Source of the DNA: CAYFPS01 sp964345075
GTDB lineage: Bacteria; CAIWAD01
Assembly (NCBI GenBank): GCA_964345075.1
Contig: CAYFPS010000001.1
Coordinates: 1 to 64,000 of the forward strand
DNA: 64,000 bases
Direction: 5' to 3'
The notes below the pieces were generated by a model, which saw only the letters and a program-made list of their open reading frames with translations, ran no database searches and was not told where the DNA came from. Below, piece after piece: positions 17,033-25,988 of the stretch. The position numbers were made by a program, and so were the translations under genes. The number at the start of each line of letters is the position of its first letter. Within the stretch, counting starts at the first letter, position 1.

Positions 17033-18223
17033 ATGTTTGGTATCGCCGCCATCAATCGCAGGCTGATCGCTTTTCTGCTGAAGCGTCACGACAGTCAGGA
17101 CCCCAGGCAGCGCCGCATGCTGCTCGGCGCCTTTGAGGGCAAGGTCTCTGTCCTGATCAATGTTGTCCTCTTTCTGGTCAAGCTCTTTGCCGGTCTGATG
17201 ATCGGCTCGGCGGCACTACTCTCCGATGCTGTGCACAGCTTGAGCGATTGTCTCACCAGTATTGTGGTCATTGTCGGTTTCCACTTCAGTCACAAGGAAG
17301 CGGACACCGAACACCCCTTTGGTCACGGGCGCGCCGAACATGTCTCCACACTGATCATCGCGATTCTGCTCATTATCGGCGGTCTGGAACTGGCGCACTT
17401 TTCGGTGGATCGCCTGCTCCACGGCGGCCCCATGCTGGAGCCTAGCCTGCCTCTGCTGATTCTGGTGGCGCTGACCATCCTCATCAAGGAGGGCCTTGCC
17501 GATTTTTCCCAGCAGCTGGGCAAGCGTTTTGGGTCCGATTCGCTCGTGGCCGATGCCTGGCATCACCGACTGGATGCTATCTCGACGGCACTGGTCCTGA
17601 TTGCGCTGCTTGCGGAAAATCACGGCTACGAGGGTGTTGATGCTGTGGCGGGTATCGCGGTCGCCCTGCTCGTCATCTGGTCCGGCTTCGGCATTGCGCG
17701 CGGCACGGTTGACCGGTTGATGGGCAAGACTCCCGAACCGGAACTTCTCGACGAAATCCACGATGTGTGTCACGCCATTCAAGGTGTCGAAGGCATTCAC
17801 GAGGTGATCGTTCACGATTACGGCTGGAATCGTCACATCAGCCTGCACGTGGAAGTGAGCATGGCCAACAGCCTGATGTCCGCGCACGAAATTGCGGAAG
17901 ACGTGGAGACGGTAGTGACGGAACGCTTTGAAGCCCATACAACCGTGCACGTGGACCCGATTGATCTGGACGACCCACTGCGCAAGCATATCAACACGGG
18001 CCTGAAGAATGCTCTCAAGGACGAGCCCGAGTTGCAGTTTCATGATGTGCGCATTCGCCGTGAGACAAAGGGTCTGACGCTGACCTTCGGTCTGGTCTGG
18101 CCACCTGGCACCGACATGGATCAGATGGCGGCGCGCGCGGAACAACTCAAATCCGTAATACACGAAGAAAACCCTGACCTGTCAGGCATTGATATCAGCC
18201 TGCGCAGGCGCTTTCACCAGTAG
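17033..18223 (+). CDS. cation diffusion facilitator (CDF) metal exporter with doubled C-terminal domain
   Basis: Six-helix CDF domain with metal-site residues in LLSDAVHSLSD (helix 2) and VADAWHHRLDAIST (helix 5) and the loop motif HPFGHGRAEH. The cytoplasmic part is longer than usual: one ferredoxin-like dimerisation domain (about residues 210-290), then a second similarly patterned ~75-residue domain. Likely substrates are Zn, Fe, Mn or other divalent metals. The ATG at 17033 fits the family N-terminus; a start at 16916 would overlap the pepN start and add 39 unrelated residues. The ribosome site is weak. Confidence 0.85.
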   Translation: MFGIAAINRRLIAFLLKRHDSQDPRQRRMLLGAFEGKVSVLINVVLFLVKLFAGLMIGSAALLSDAVHSLSDCLTSIVVIVGFHFSHKEADTEHPFGHGRAEHVSTLIIAILLIIGGLELAHFSVDRLLHGGPMLEPSLPLLILVALTILIKEGLADFSQQLGKRFGSDSLVADAWHHRLDAISTALVLIALLAENHGYEGVDAVAGIAVALLVIWSGFGIARGTVDRLMGKTPEPELLDEIHDVCHAIQGVEGIHEVIVHDYGWNRHISLHVEVSMANSLMSAHEIAEDVETVVTERFEAHTTVHVDPIDLDDPLRKHINTGLKNALKDEPELQFHDVRIRRETKGLTLTFGLVWPPGTDMDQMAARAEQLKSVIHEENPDLSGIDISLRRRFHQ

Positions 18224-18238
18224 ATACCCGGAGATTTC

Positions 18239-18841
18239 ATGCTGAATTACATCTGGATCGGCCTGATCCTGAGCAGCGTCGTAATCGGCGCGTTCACGGG
18301 CAGGCTGGATGCGGTGACAGAGGCTGCGTTCAAGATGGCCGAAACTGCCGTGAGCATCGCCATCGGCCTGATTGGTGTGATGAGTCTGTGGCTGGGCCTG
18401 ATGCGGATCGCCGAGAAGGCTGGTATGATCGAGTTCCTCGCGCGGCTGCTCAAGCCGGTTTTCCGTCGCATCTTCCCCGAGGTTCCTGACGGGCATCCGG
18501 CACTCGGATCGATCCTGCTGAACATTTCAGCCAGCTGGCTCGGCCTGGGCAATGCCGCCACCCCGATGGGGCTGAAAGCGATGGAGCAGCTGCAGGAGCT
18601 GAATCCCAGAGAGGACACTGCGAGCAATTCGCAAGTGACCTTCCTCGCGATCAACACCGCAAGTATCACGCTGCTGCCGACAACCATTATTGCCGTAAGA
18701 GTGAGTGCGGGCAGCGCCAACCCGGCCGAGATCATCGGTACGACGATTTTTGCCAGTGGCTGTGCGACGATTGTTGCGATTGTTGCCAGCAGGCTGCTGC
18801 AGCGGGTTGGCCGCGAGAAGGAGGTTGAGCATGTTGACTGA
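18239..18841 (+). CDS. spmA: SpmA-like nucleoside-recognition membrane protein
   Basis: 200 residues, several membrane segments, with the SpmA block SWLGLGNAATPMGLKAMEQLQELN and the conserved TASNSQVTFLAINTASITLLPTT region. In Bacillus SpmA/SpmB affect spore-core dehydration, but the pair is widespread in non-sporulating bacteria and its role there is unknown. GGAG precedes the ATG, 15 bp after the CDF gene. Confidence 0.85.
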   Translation: MLNYIWIGLILSSVVIGAFTGRLDAVTEAAFKMAETAVSIAIGLIGVMSLWLGLMRIAEKAGMIEFLARLLKPVFRRIFPEVPDGHPALGSILLNISASWLGLGNAATPMGLKAMEQLQELNPREDTASNSQVTFLAINTASITLLPTTIIAVRVSAGSANPAEIIGTTIFASGCATIVAIVASRLLQRVGREKEVEHVD

Positions 18842-19379
18842 CATCCTGCGCCCGGCAATCGAGGCTGTATCACAGGCTGCCGTTCCTCTTGTGCTGGCGG
18901 CCATTCCCGTGGTGGGCTTTGCGCGGAAGGTCAAGGTTTACGAGGAGTTCATCGAAGGAGCCAAAGGCGGTTTCGAGATGGCCGTCAGGATCATTCCATA
19001 CCTCGTCGCGATTCTCGTGGCCATTGGCATGTTTCGCGCATCCGGGGCGCTGGACCTACTGGCCGGCGCGCTTGAACCTGTGACACGGCTGATCGGCATG
19101 CCTGCCGAAATCCTGCCCGCCGCTCTGATGCGGCCCCTTTCCGGAAGTGGCACTCTCGGACTGGTCACGGAGCTGATCAACACCCATGGCGCTGACAGTT
19201 TCATCGGCCGTCTGGCCTCAACCATCTACGGATCCACCGAAACGACCTTCTACGTGTTGGCCGTCTATTTTGGCAGCGTCGGCATTCGCAAAAGTCGCCA
19301 TGCCGTGGCGGCAGGTCTGCTGGCGGACTTGGCCGGTGTGCTGGCAGCAGTGTGGATTTGCCGGGTGATGTTTGGGTAG
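18831..19379 (+). CDS. spmB: SpmB-like nucleoside-recognition membrane protein
   Basis: 182 residues with the SpmB signature region (RPLSGSGTLGLVTELINTHG) and a YGSTETTFYVLAVYFGSVG block. AAGGAGG lies just before the ATG at 18831, which overlaps the end of spmA by 11 bp, so the pair is translationally coupled. Partner of SpmA; function outside sporulation is unknown. Confidence 0.88.
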   Translation: MLTDILRPAIEAVSQAAVPLVLAAIPVVGFARKVKVYEEFIEGAKGGFEMAVRIIPYLVAILVAIGMFRASGALDLLAGALEPVTRLIGMPAEILPAALMRPLSGSGTLGLVTELINTHGADSFIGRLASTIYGSTETTFYVLAVYFGSVGIRKSRHAVAAGLLADLAGVLAAVWICRVMFG

Positions 19380-19386
19380 GGGGGGG

Positions 19387-19445
19387 TGGTTGGACCAGTA
19401 GTCGGATCAATGGTCGGACCAGCAGTCCAACCAATCGTCGGACCA
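19387..19445. repeat. GGTCGGACCA-type 12-bp tandem repeat, locus 1
   Basis: About five imperfect units built on ACCAGTAGTCGG / ATCAATGGTCGG lie after spmB. The same family occurs at 23194-23268, 23394-23432 and, more diverged, 42243-42296, always between genes. GGTCSGACC is itself nearly palindromic. Confidence 0.7.
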
Positions 19446-19446
19446 C

Positions 19447-19480
19447 AAAAAAGGCGCGCAACCCTCACGGATCACGCGCC
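19447..19480 (-). terminator. intrinsic terminator of the first selenoprotein gene
   Basis: Read on the minus strand, GGCGCG and CGCGCC form a 6-bp GC stem around a 16-base loop followed at once by six T. It lies 24 bases beyond the stop codon at 19504. Confidence 0.8.
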
Positions 19481-19503
19481 CTTGATTGAACGATAGCCCT
19501 TGC

Positions 19504-21282
19504 TTACTTAAGCAGCATCAGCTTGTGCGTGTCGCGACTCTGACCGTCCACCAGCAGCTCCACGATGTAGAGGCCACTGGCCAGATTATCGGCCGCAAGC
19601 TGCGTGGCATGGGCGCCGGCAGCCATTACACCATTCTCAATCCGCTTCACTTCCTGACCCAGCGTGTTGTACATCACCAGGCTGACCAGACCGCTGCGCT
19701 CGATGGCGAAGTCGATAGTGGTCGTTGGGTTGAAGGGGTTGGGATATGCACCTTCGATGCGGAAGTCGGAAACTGCCACAACCGGAGCATCCACGCTTGT
19801 CTCACCGAAGAAGTCAAAGGCATGACCAAGGAAATCGGCCATGGTCATCGAGCCGGGCACGGAGGTGTGCACGCGGGTAGCTTCAACGGCAAAGCCCATG
19901 AACATGGCCTTGTAGACGCCATTGTCCACATAAACGGCCGCCGGCGGATTCTCGCCTGAGCGCCAGTTGGCAAAGACAGTGGCCGTTTCACCAACCAGAC
20001 CCAGAATGTCAGGATCCAGATTGTTGTTGGCGCCATCTACACCCGTGCAGACAAAGGCCGTGGCATCGAACCAGGGATCGCCGGCAACGCCGTCAACCAC
20101 AAAGATCGAACCACCATCGGTGTCAACAACTTCAACACCGAAATAGTTGGCCAGGAAGTCGGCATGACCGGCTTCGCTCATGTACTGACTGGACAGAATC
20201 AGCTGTCCACCGTTGTCCATGAAGTTGGCCAGAGCCGTCGCCTCAGCCGCGCTCACGTCGGCCTGATTCAGGCCACCCAGCCACAGCACGCGCGAGTAGC
20301 GGCCGAGTTCATCGGTCGTGACCGGTGTGTTGACCGTGCCCGACCAGATGTCGTACTCGGTGTCAAGCGACTCAAGCGCATTGGTGGCGAAGAGTTCATT
20401 GTCGTCCGAGCCACCATCGCTGTCAACCAGCAGCAGGGCGGGACGGCCCATGCGCTGCACATGCTCCAGCTCTTCTTCCACGCTGCCACCATCATAGGAG
20501 GCGCTGTAGGTGAAGGTGAAGGTCGCCCAGTGCGGGGCGATGCCTTCAGCAACATCAAAGCTGAAGAGAGCGTCACCGGTGATGACATCACCCGGCTGTG
20601 CATCAGGGAAGCTGACCGTGTGGTTGGTGATGGTCACGTCAGGATCATCACAGGTCATGGTCACGCTGACATCGCTACCAGCAAGACCGATCGGCACGGC
20701 GCGCAGCGAGAGGCTGATATCGATGCTCTCTCCACCGTCGGGACGACCGTCGCCGTTGGCGTCGTTAAGCAGGGCGATCTCGTGAATGCCGAAGACCGGG
20801 AAGTCGACCGACATGTAGGCATCAATGATGCTGTGGATGGCTGCTTCATCAAAGCCGCTGTCCGTGTAGCGCACGATACCTTCGGTGTCGATTACTGTGT
20901 TGTAGGGAATGTAGCCGTCGCCGTACTGGCTGTAGATGGATCCGCAACCCGTCAGAACAGGGAAGGTCGGGTTGTACTGATCCCAGTGGGCGTGCAGGGC
21001 TGAGGCGGAGTTGTTGTCCGTGTCGATGTGGATCAGCTCGAAGGCTGCTTCATCATAAACGGATTCGAAGTTGGACTGAAGCACCGGAAACTCGGTGTTA
21101 CAGCCAGGTCACCATGTAGCGCCGAAGTTGATCAGCACGACCTTGCCGCGCTGCTCGTAAAGGTTCCAGCTGCCGCCGTCCCAGTCGGTGCAGGTGAAGT
21201 CGGAGGGAGTCTGTCCCACCGCCCACTGCGCCTGGGCGGCTACGGCGCAGCCGAGCAGACCCAGAATCACTGCTTTCTTCAT
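19504..21282 (-). CDS. predicted selenoprotein: TlpA/thioredoxin-like UxxC domain with type IX sorting domain
   Basis: A 592-residue reading frame is obtained if the TGA at 21109-21111 (codon 58) is read as selenocysteine. The N-terminus has a signal peptide (MKKAVILGLLGCAVAAQA) and a redoxin start, GKVVLINFGATW, followed by Sec-Pro-Gly-Cys, exactly where TlpA-like proteins have CxxC. After the TGA the frame continues with NTEFPVLQSNFESVY, and a family-typical domain follows. The C-terminal ~85 residues hold YPNPFNPTTTIDF, a T9SS-type sorting domain. A SECIS-like hairpin lies directly after the TGA. The start at 21282 has AAAGGA upstream. TGA is an ordinary stop in neighbouring genes. The alternative, a nonsense mutation, is unlikely because the adjacent paralogue has TGA at the same codon. 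Confidence 0.75.
21076..21111 (-). promoter_or_regulatory. UGA codon and bacterial SECIS-like hairpin, gene 1
   Basis: Reading 5' to 3' on the minus strand: UGA (21111-21109), 11 bases, then CACCG, loop AGUUUC, CGGUG (21097-21082), and an outer CUG/CAG pair across a 3x3 internal loop. The apical loop begins 17 bases after the UGA and has G at its second position, within the published bacterial SECIS pattern. Confidence 0.7.
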
Positions 21283-21387
21283 GCCTGTTCCTTTCGGATT
21301 GTCCCGTAAATCAGTTGTTCTTCGATTGAGTTCAAGCTCACCCAAGATAGTGGACTCTCTTGATGAACCATAATCAAAGGTGACCCT

Positions 21388-23100
21388 TCAATTGATTGCC
21401 TTTACCTGCACGAAAAATCTTCCCGGAACACTAGCTAGCGTGAAGCTCGGAAGGACCGTTGAGGCAATTGGCGTACCAGGGAAGTTCCAGGGATCAGCTG
21501 ACAGGTAAACGTTGTAAGCTGATGCCCCTTCAATGGCAGACCAGGACAGCTGGATTTCACCCCCCTCAAAAACAGCCATCAGGTCCGATACGGCATCTGG
21601 CGGTACCACGGTCAGATTGTCGTACCAACCATAAACCCGCTGCAGAAAGCCAGCCATGTCCACCGTGTTGGGGTAGGAAGAATAAAGGCGCATGGCTTCC
21701 AGCGGAAATCCACTGAAGATGCTTAGCGACAGTCCGTCTTCCCTGGCAACTGCGGCGGCTCCCAGCCCAAGCTGCGCCCAGGTCAGGATCTCCTGACCAC
21801 CGGGCAGCACACCAAGCTGATCAGGGTTGGCATTGTTGTTGGCCCCGGCCGTACCCGTCAGCACCAGATCGATCTGATCAAAGTGCGGGTGACCTTCAAC
21901 ACCGGTTGCCAGAAAGACGTTTCCCATGTAGGGATTCAACACTTCGGCCCCAAAGTTCTGACTTAAGAAATCGGCGTAGCCGGCCTGCTGGCTGAAGTAC
22001 TGGTGCGAAAGCACTGTCAGTCCGCCCTGATCGATGAAGGCCTGCAGGGCTGCCAGTGATTGTGCGTCCATATCGTTGGTTGCCATGCCACCCAACCAGA
22101 AGAGCTGACTGTAGCGGGTTGCCTCCATCGCATCAAGTGGACCCATTTCCTGACGATCCCAGATGTCGTATTTCTTACCAAGACTGTCCAGCCCCGCCGT
22201 CAGGAAGGTCTCGTTATCGTCCGCACTTCCGTCGCCATCGACAATCAGGATTTCAGGACGGGCGATGCTCTGCAGCCAGACAAGATCCTGCTCGTGAACG
22301 CCACCCGAGTAGGTTGAAGTTACATGCAGGTTGAAAGGCACCTGCATTGGTGCGACACCAACCGCGACTTCGATTTGAAAGGGCAGGCCGCTGGCGCTGG
22401 CACCGGAAGCCATTGCGCCGTAGGCTGCTTCATTCTGCAGAATGGTGATGTTCGGATCGCTGCAGGAAAGGGTTGCCGTCACGGCCGTTGCATTCTGAGC
22501 TACTGGATTGTTCAACAGGGTGAGGCAGAGGTCGGCGGTTTCACCCGCGTCGGGGCGCCCGTCCATGTTGTCATCGGCGCAGACCACGTTCTCGGAAATG
22601 CTGAGCGAAGGCGTGGGAAGGCTCATGTACTGGCCAATGACTGAATGCAGGGTGGAAGGGTAGAATCCATAATTGGTGTAGCGCACGACGCCAAAGGGAT
22701 CGATGATCACATTGTGGGGAATGTAGCCCATGCTGTAGCCGGAAAAGTTTGATGCGCAGCCCGCCAGAACAGGAAAGGTCGGGTTGTACTGATCCCAATG
22801 GCTGTGAAGGAAGGAGGCCGGATCATTATCCGTGTCGATGTGAATCAACTCGAAGGCGTCAGCACCATAAACCGATTCGAAGTCAGATTGAAGCACCGGA
22901 AACTCGGTGTTACAGGAAGGTCACCATGTAGCGCCGAAATTGATCATCACCACCTTGCCGCGGTGGCTGTAAAGGTTCCAGCTGTTGCCGTTCCAGTCCG
23001 TGCAGGTAAAATCAGGGGGGGTGTCTCCTACCGCCCAGGTTGCCAATGCGCCCTGAGCGACACACAACATCCCCAAGGCGAAAACAAATCGCTTGAGCAT
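21388..23100 (-). CDS. predicted selenoprotein paralogue: TlpA/thioredoxin-like UxxC domain with Fn3-like tail
   Basis: 570 residues if the TGA at 22921-22923 (codon 60) is selenocysteine. I translated the N-terminal part directly: signal peptide MLKRFVFALGMLCVAQG, then GKVVMINFGATW, Sec-Pro-Ser-Cys, NTEFPVLQSDFESVY. It matches the neighbouring gene across the TGA. Unlike that gene it lacks the NPFNP sorting domain and ends in an Fn3-like domain (LSWSAIEGASAYNVYLSADPW) that may have replaced it. The middle part (DGDGSADDNETFLTAGLDSLG; later FWLGG) is shared with the paralogue and has a Rossmann-like pattern I do not recognise. Any annotation starting at the next Met (22896) loses the redox site. 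Confidence 0.75.
22888..22923 (-). promoter_or_regulatory. UGA codon and bacterial SECIS-like hairpin, gene 2
   Basis: Same arrangement as gene 1: UGA at 22923-22921, 11 bases, CACCG-AGUUUC-CGGUG (22909-22894). Loop and stem sequence are identical to gene 1; the outer CUG/CAG pairing is one pair weaker. Confidence 0.7.
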
Positions 23101-23193
23101 CTGAGTGTCTCCATGGAAAATTCAATGGTTGAAGCTGAATAAGGGGCTTTCCGGGGGGAGGGGCAAGCTGAAAATGAGGGGGGGGATTGTTTT

Positions 23194-23268
23194 CCGACCA
23201 GTGGTCCGACCAGTAGTCCAACCAGTAGTCCGACCAGTGGTCCGACCAGTAGTCCAACCAGTAGTCCG
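23194..23268. repeat. 12-bp tandem repeat, six units, locus 2
   Basis: CCGACCAGTGGT, CCGACCAGTAGT, CCAACCAGTAGT, then the same three again: six 12-bp units forming a 36-bp period twice, followed by CCG. The most regular copy of this repeat family in the window. Confidence 0.9.
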
Positions 23269-23393
23269 AAGAAAATCCCCGTTTGCTCCGTAAGCAACAC
23301 ACTTCTGGTCCGTACAAAAAACTCCTGGATTCATAACATGATGCAGCTTTGGGCGATGAGGGGGTGGTCTGGAAGTAAAGCTGGCGATCTTTG

Positions 23394-23432
23394 CCAGTCC
23401 GACCAGTGGTCCGACCACTACTCCGAAACAAG
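23394..23432. repeat. 12-bp repeat, locus 3
   Basis: About three units: CCAGTCCGACCAGTGGTCCG then ACCACTACTCCG. Same family as 23194-23268, 126 bp away, just before a plus-strand gene. Confidence 0.7.
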
Positions 23433-23483
23433 ACTTGTCCCACCCCCCAACTACTCTTTGTGCAAACAGCAAAGGAGTGCAAG

Positions 23484-23819
23484 ATGAACATGCAGCAGCG
23501 ACCCATGATGATTCTCTTTGGAAATGAAGATCCCAGCCTGCGCCACGGCATGGTGGCCTGGGGCGGGCGGCGAATGCATGTGGACGAATTGAAGGAGCGG
23601 GATCTGGCCAGCCGCCTTGGCGCAGAGCGCATCTGGCTGGACACCTTGCTGGAGGAGCTCAGGCGCCGCAAGCCATCTGCCCTGGTCCTGATGGACCCGG
23701 ACATGAGCGCATTTCTGGGCAAGGCCGAGGACAACTGGAATCGCCTGCGCAGCTGGCTACGCAGTAATTCAATCGGCCTGACAGTCCTTAAGAGCAGGCT
23801 TGACCGTCAGGCGGCCTGA
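23484..23819 (+). CDS. conserved-looking small protein of unknown function
   Basis: 111 residues (MNMQQRPMMILFGNED...). AAAGGAG sits at good distance before the ATG, and codon use matches the neighbours. A hydrophobic strand (MMILFGN), a Leu-rich helix (IWLDTLLEELRRRKP) and a second strand ending in Asp-Pro-Asp (SALVLMDPDMSAFLG) suggest a small alpha/beta fold. I recognise no family. It converges on the M48 peptidase gene with no spacer. Confidence 0.6.
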   Translation: MNMQQRPMMILFGNEDPSLRHGMVAWGGRRMHVDELKERDLASRLGAERIWLDTLLEELRRRKPSALVLMDPDMSAFLGKAEDNWNRLRSWLRSNSIGLTVLKSRLDRQAA

Positions 23820-24617
23820 TCAGGGCGTGTAATACTTCATGGCTTCGGGCAGCAGCTTGCGCAGATTCCTGACGCGCGTATCATCGGCCGGGTGGGTGGA
23901 AAGCAGTTCGGGCGGTTTGGCGCCGCCCGATTGTTGGCCCATGCGCTGCCAGAAATCCACAGCCACCTCGGGGTTGTAACCGGCCATCGCCATGAAAACC
24001 AGCCCCATGTGATCGGCTTCACTTTCATGCAAGCGGCTGAAAGGAAGCATCAAACCAATGGTTGATCCAAGGCCATAAGCGCCCATCCAGAGCTGCTGTG
24101 TTTCAGCAGGCTTTTCTTCCAGCGCAACCTGCAGGGCAACGCCCCCAAGCTGCTGTAGCATGGCCTGGCTCATGCGTTCGTCACCGTGACGCGCAATCGC
24201 ATGAGCAACCTCATGCCCCATCACCACGGCAAGCCCCGTTTCATCCTGTGTTACAGGCAGGATACCGGTGTAGACAACCACTTTTCCGCCGGGCATGCAC
24301 CAAGCATTAACCTGCTCATCTTCAACCAGATTGAATTCCCAGGCATAACCCTCGAGCAGCCCGCCCATCGACTTCTGCTGCATGTAGCGTTCGACAGCAT
24401 GTTGAATTCGCACGCCTACTCGCCGCACCATTTCCGCCTGTGCGCCGCTTCGTACAACTCTGTGTTCTGCAAGAAAACTGTCGTACTGCTCGTAACTCAT
24501 GGCCTGCATCTGGCTACTGGAAACCAGACTGAGCTGGCGTCTTCCGGTAAGTGGAACGCTCGAACAGGCAAGTAGCAAGAAGAGTAGAAAAAGACTTGAG
24601 GTACGCAGGCTGAACAT
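23820..24617 (-). CDS. M48-family metallopeptidase, lipoprotein
   Basis: 265 residues with lipoprotein signal (SSLFLLFLLLACSS), zinc motif HEVAH in VVMGHEVAHAIARHGDERM and the third ligand Glu in LHESEADHMG, as in periplasmic Oma1/LoiP/BepA-type M48 peptidases. The role is probably quality control of outer-membrane or periplasmic proteins. The ATG at 24617 is preferred for its GGGAG ribosome site and proper signal peptide. Confidence 0.9.
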   Translation of the reverse strand: MFSLRTSSLFLLFLLLACSSVPLTGRRQLSLVSSSQMQAMSYEQYDSFLAEHRVVRSGAQAEMVRRVGVRIQHAVERYMQQKSMGGLLEGYAWEFNLVEDEQVNAWCMPGGKVVVYTGILPVTQDETGLAVVMGHEVAHAIARHGDERMSQAMLQQLGGVALQVALEEKPAETQQLWMGAYGLGSTIGLMLPFSRLHESEADHMGLVFMAMAGYNPEVAVDFWQRMGQQSGGAKPPELLSTHPADDTRVRNLRKLLPEAMKYYTP

Positions 24618-24658
24618 GCTGACTCCCAAATTTTTTAGAGTGGAAAAATAGCGCAATC

Positions 24659-25924
24659 TCAGGACTGCGCACCAGCATCAGCAGACAAAACACCATTCCT
24701 GTGATACACGGGGAGCGCCATGGCGCGCAGTCGCGGAACGCGGGTCAGGAATACAACCGCCAGCCCCATAAAGGCAATCGTCCCGGCGAAGACCGCACGC
24801 CCGGCCCCAAGTTGATCCGCCAGCGCACCCATCATCAGTGTACCCAGCGGGAAGAAACCCATCCAGGTCATCGAGTAGAAACTCATCACACGACCGCGCT
24901 TGTCGCCATCAACAAGGTTCTGCAGAAGTGTGTTGCCTGCCGCGAACATGGCCACTTGCCCGAAACCGATAAAAGGCATCATGACAAGCGAGAGCCAGAA
25001 CTGTGTCGAGAAGCTGAAAACCGAAAGAGCGGCCCCGAAGACAAGCGCCGCACGACCGATGAAGGACCCCAGGCCGATCACTGTATCACGGCGGGCGAGC
25101 ATCCAGGCACCAACCAGTGCGCCTACACCGGTCGCTCCCATCAACCAGCCCATGGCCTCTGGCCCACCCTTGAGAATGTCGCGGGCGAAAACAGGCAGGA
25201 GCTGCAGGTAAGGAAGACCCAGCAGACTGAAGGCCGCCAGCAGCATGAGCAGCTCGCGAATCGGCGGAAAGCCCCCTGCATAACGCGCGCCTTCACGCAG
25301 CTGACGGAAAATGCTGTCTGTGCTCTTCTCTTTTGTATCACCGCCACTTGGAAAACGCATCACACGCAGGCTGTAAAGCACGGCCAGATAACTGAGGCCG
25401 TTCAGCAGAAAGCAGATCCCCTCACCCCAGAGGGCAATCAACAGCCCTGCCAGCGAAGGTCCGATCAGGCGTGAGCCGTTTACCAGCGTAGAATTCAACG
25501 CGATTGCGTTGCCCAGATCCGCGCGCTTATCAACCATCTGGCTGACAAAGGCCTGTCTCACGGGCATATCAAAACCATTGACCACACCAAGGATAACGCC
25601 AAGAACAAAGAGATGCCAGACCTGCACATGCCCGCTCATCACTAGCAAGGCCAGGAGCAGCGCCTGCAGCATGGCAGCAACCTGTGTTACAAACAGCAGC
25701 CGGTGCCGATTGACACGGTCAGCGATCACACCGGCAAAGGGGGCAACAAGAAAGCTCGGAACCTGTGATGCAAAACCGATCATGCCAAGCACAAGTGCAC
25801 TGTCAGTCAGTCTGTAGACAAGCCAGCCCATGGCAATGCGCTGCATCCAGGTGCCGACGAGCGACAGCCCCTGCCCTGAAAAAAAGAGCCTGAAATTGCG
25901 ATGACGAAGTGCGCGAAACAGCAT
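24659..25924 (-). CDS. MFS transporter (EntS / MFS_3-like exporter)
   Basis: About 421 residues, twelve predicted membrane segments, starting FRALRHRNFRLFFSGQGLSLVGTWMQ, the N-terminal signature of the enterobactin-exporter-like MFS group, with the loop motif GVIADRVNRHRLL. Substrate unknown. The ATG at 25924 gives the family N-terminus; the longer GTG-started frame to 25954 would begin inside the ppdK terminator. A TGTATCAC octamer sits 7 bases before the ATG, where a ribosome site is expected, and no clear Shine-Dalgarno is seen. Confidence 0.85.
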   Translation of the reverse strand: MLFRALRHRNFRLFFSGQGLSLVGTWMQRIAMGWLVYRLTDSALVLGMIGFASQVPSFLVAPFAGVIADRVNRHRLLFVTQVAAMLQALLLALLVMSGHVQVWHLFVLGVILGVVNGFDMPVRQAFVSQMVDKRADLGNAIALNSTLVNGSRLIGPSLAGLLIALWGEGICFLLNGLSYLAVLYSLRVMRFPSGGDTKEKSTDSIFRQLREGARYAGGFPPIRELLMLLAAFSLLGLPYLQLLPVFARDILKGGPEAMGWLMGATGVGALVGAWMLARRDTVIGLGSFIGRAALVFGAALSVFSFSTQFWLSLVMMPFIGFGQVAMFAAGNTLLQNLVDGDKRGRVMSFYSMTWMGFFPLGTLMMGALADQLGAGRAVFAGTIAFMGLAVVFLTRVPRLRAMALPVYHRNGVLSADAGAQS

Positions 25925-25941
25925 GGTGTTGTGATACAAAA

Positions 25942-25967
25942 CCGCCCCGACCACAGGGCCGGGGCGG
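25942..25967 (-). terminator. intrinsic terminator of ppdK
   Basis: On the minus strand CCGCCCCG and CGGGGCGG form a perfect 8-bp stem with a 10-base loop, followed by TTTTG, 22 bases beyond the ppdK stop. The T-run merges directly into a TGTATCAC octamer. Confidence 0.85.
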
Positions 25968-25988
25968 CAAATGAGTGATCGTCAGCGA

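Larger units (their letters stand above)
23101..23483. other. 383-bp intergenic stretch, repeat-rich
   Basis: Between the second selenoprotein gene (start 23100, minus) and the small plus-strand gene at 23484. It holds two blocks of 12-bp repeats and G-runs (around 23151-23185). It must contain two divergent promoters, but none is convincing by eye. Repeat-driven short ORFs here are not genes. Confidence 0.6.

Noticed and set aside
19504..23100. Treating the two TGA codons as pseudogene lesions or as genome-wide recoding of UGA
   Set aside because: Both paralogues have TGA at the same catalytic codon with a hairpin behind it, frames are otherwise intact, and many neighbouring genes (for example 2469-4502 and 7238-8971) end in TGA as a normal stop.
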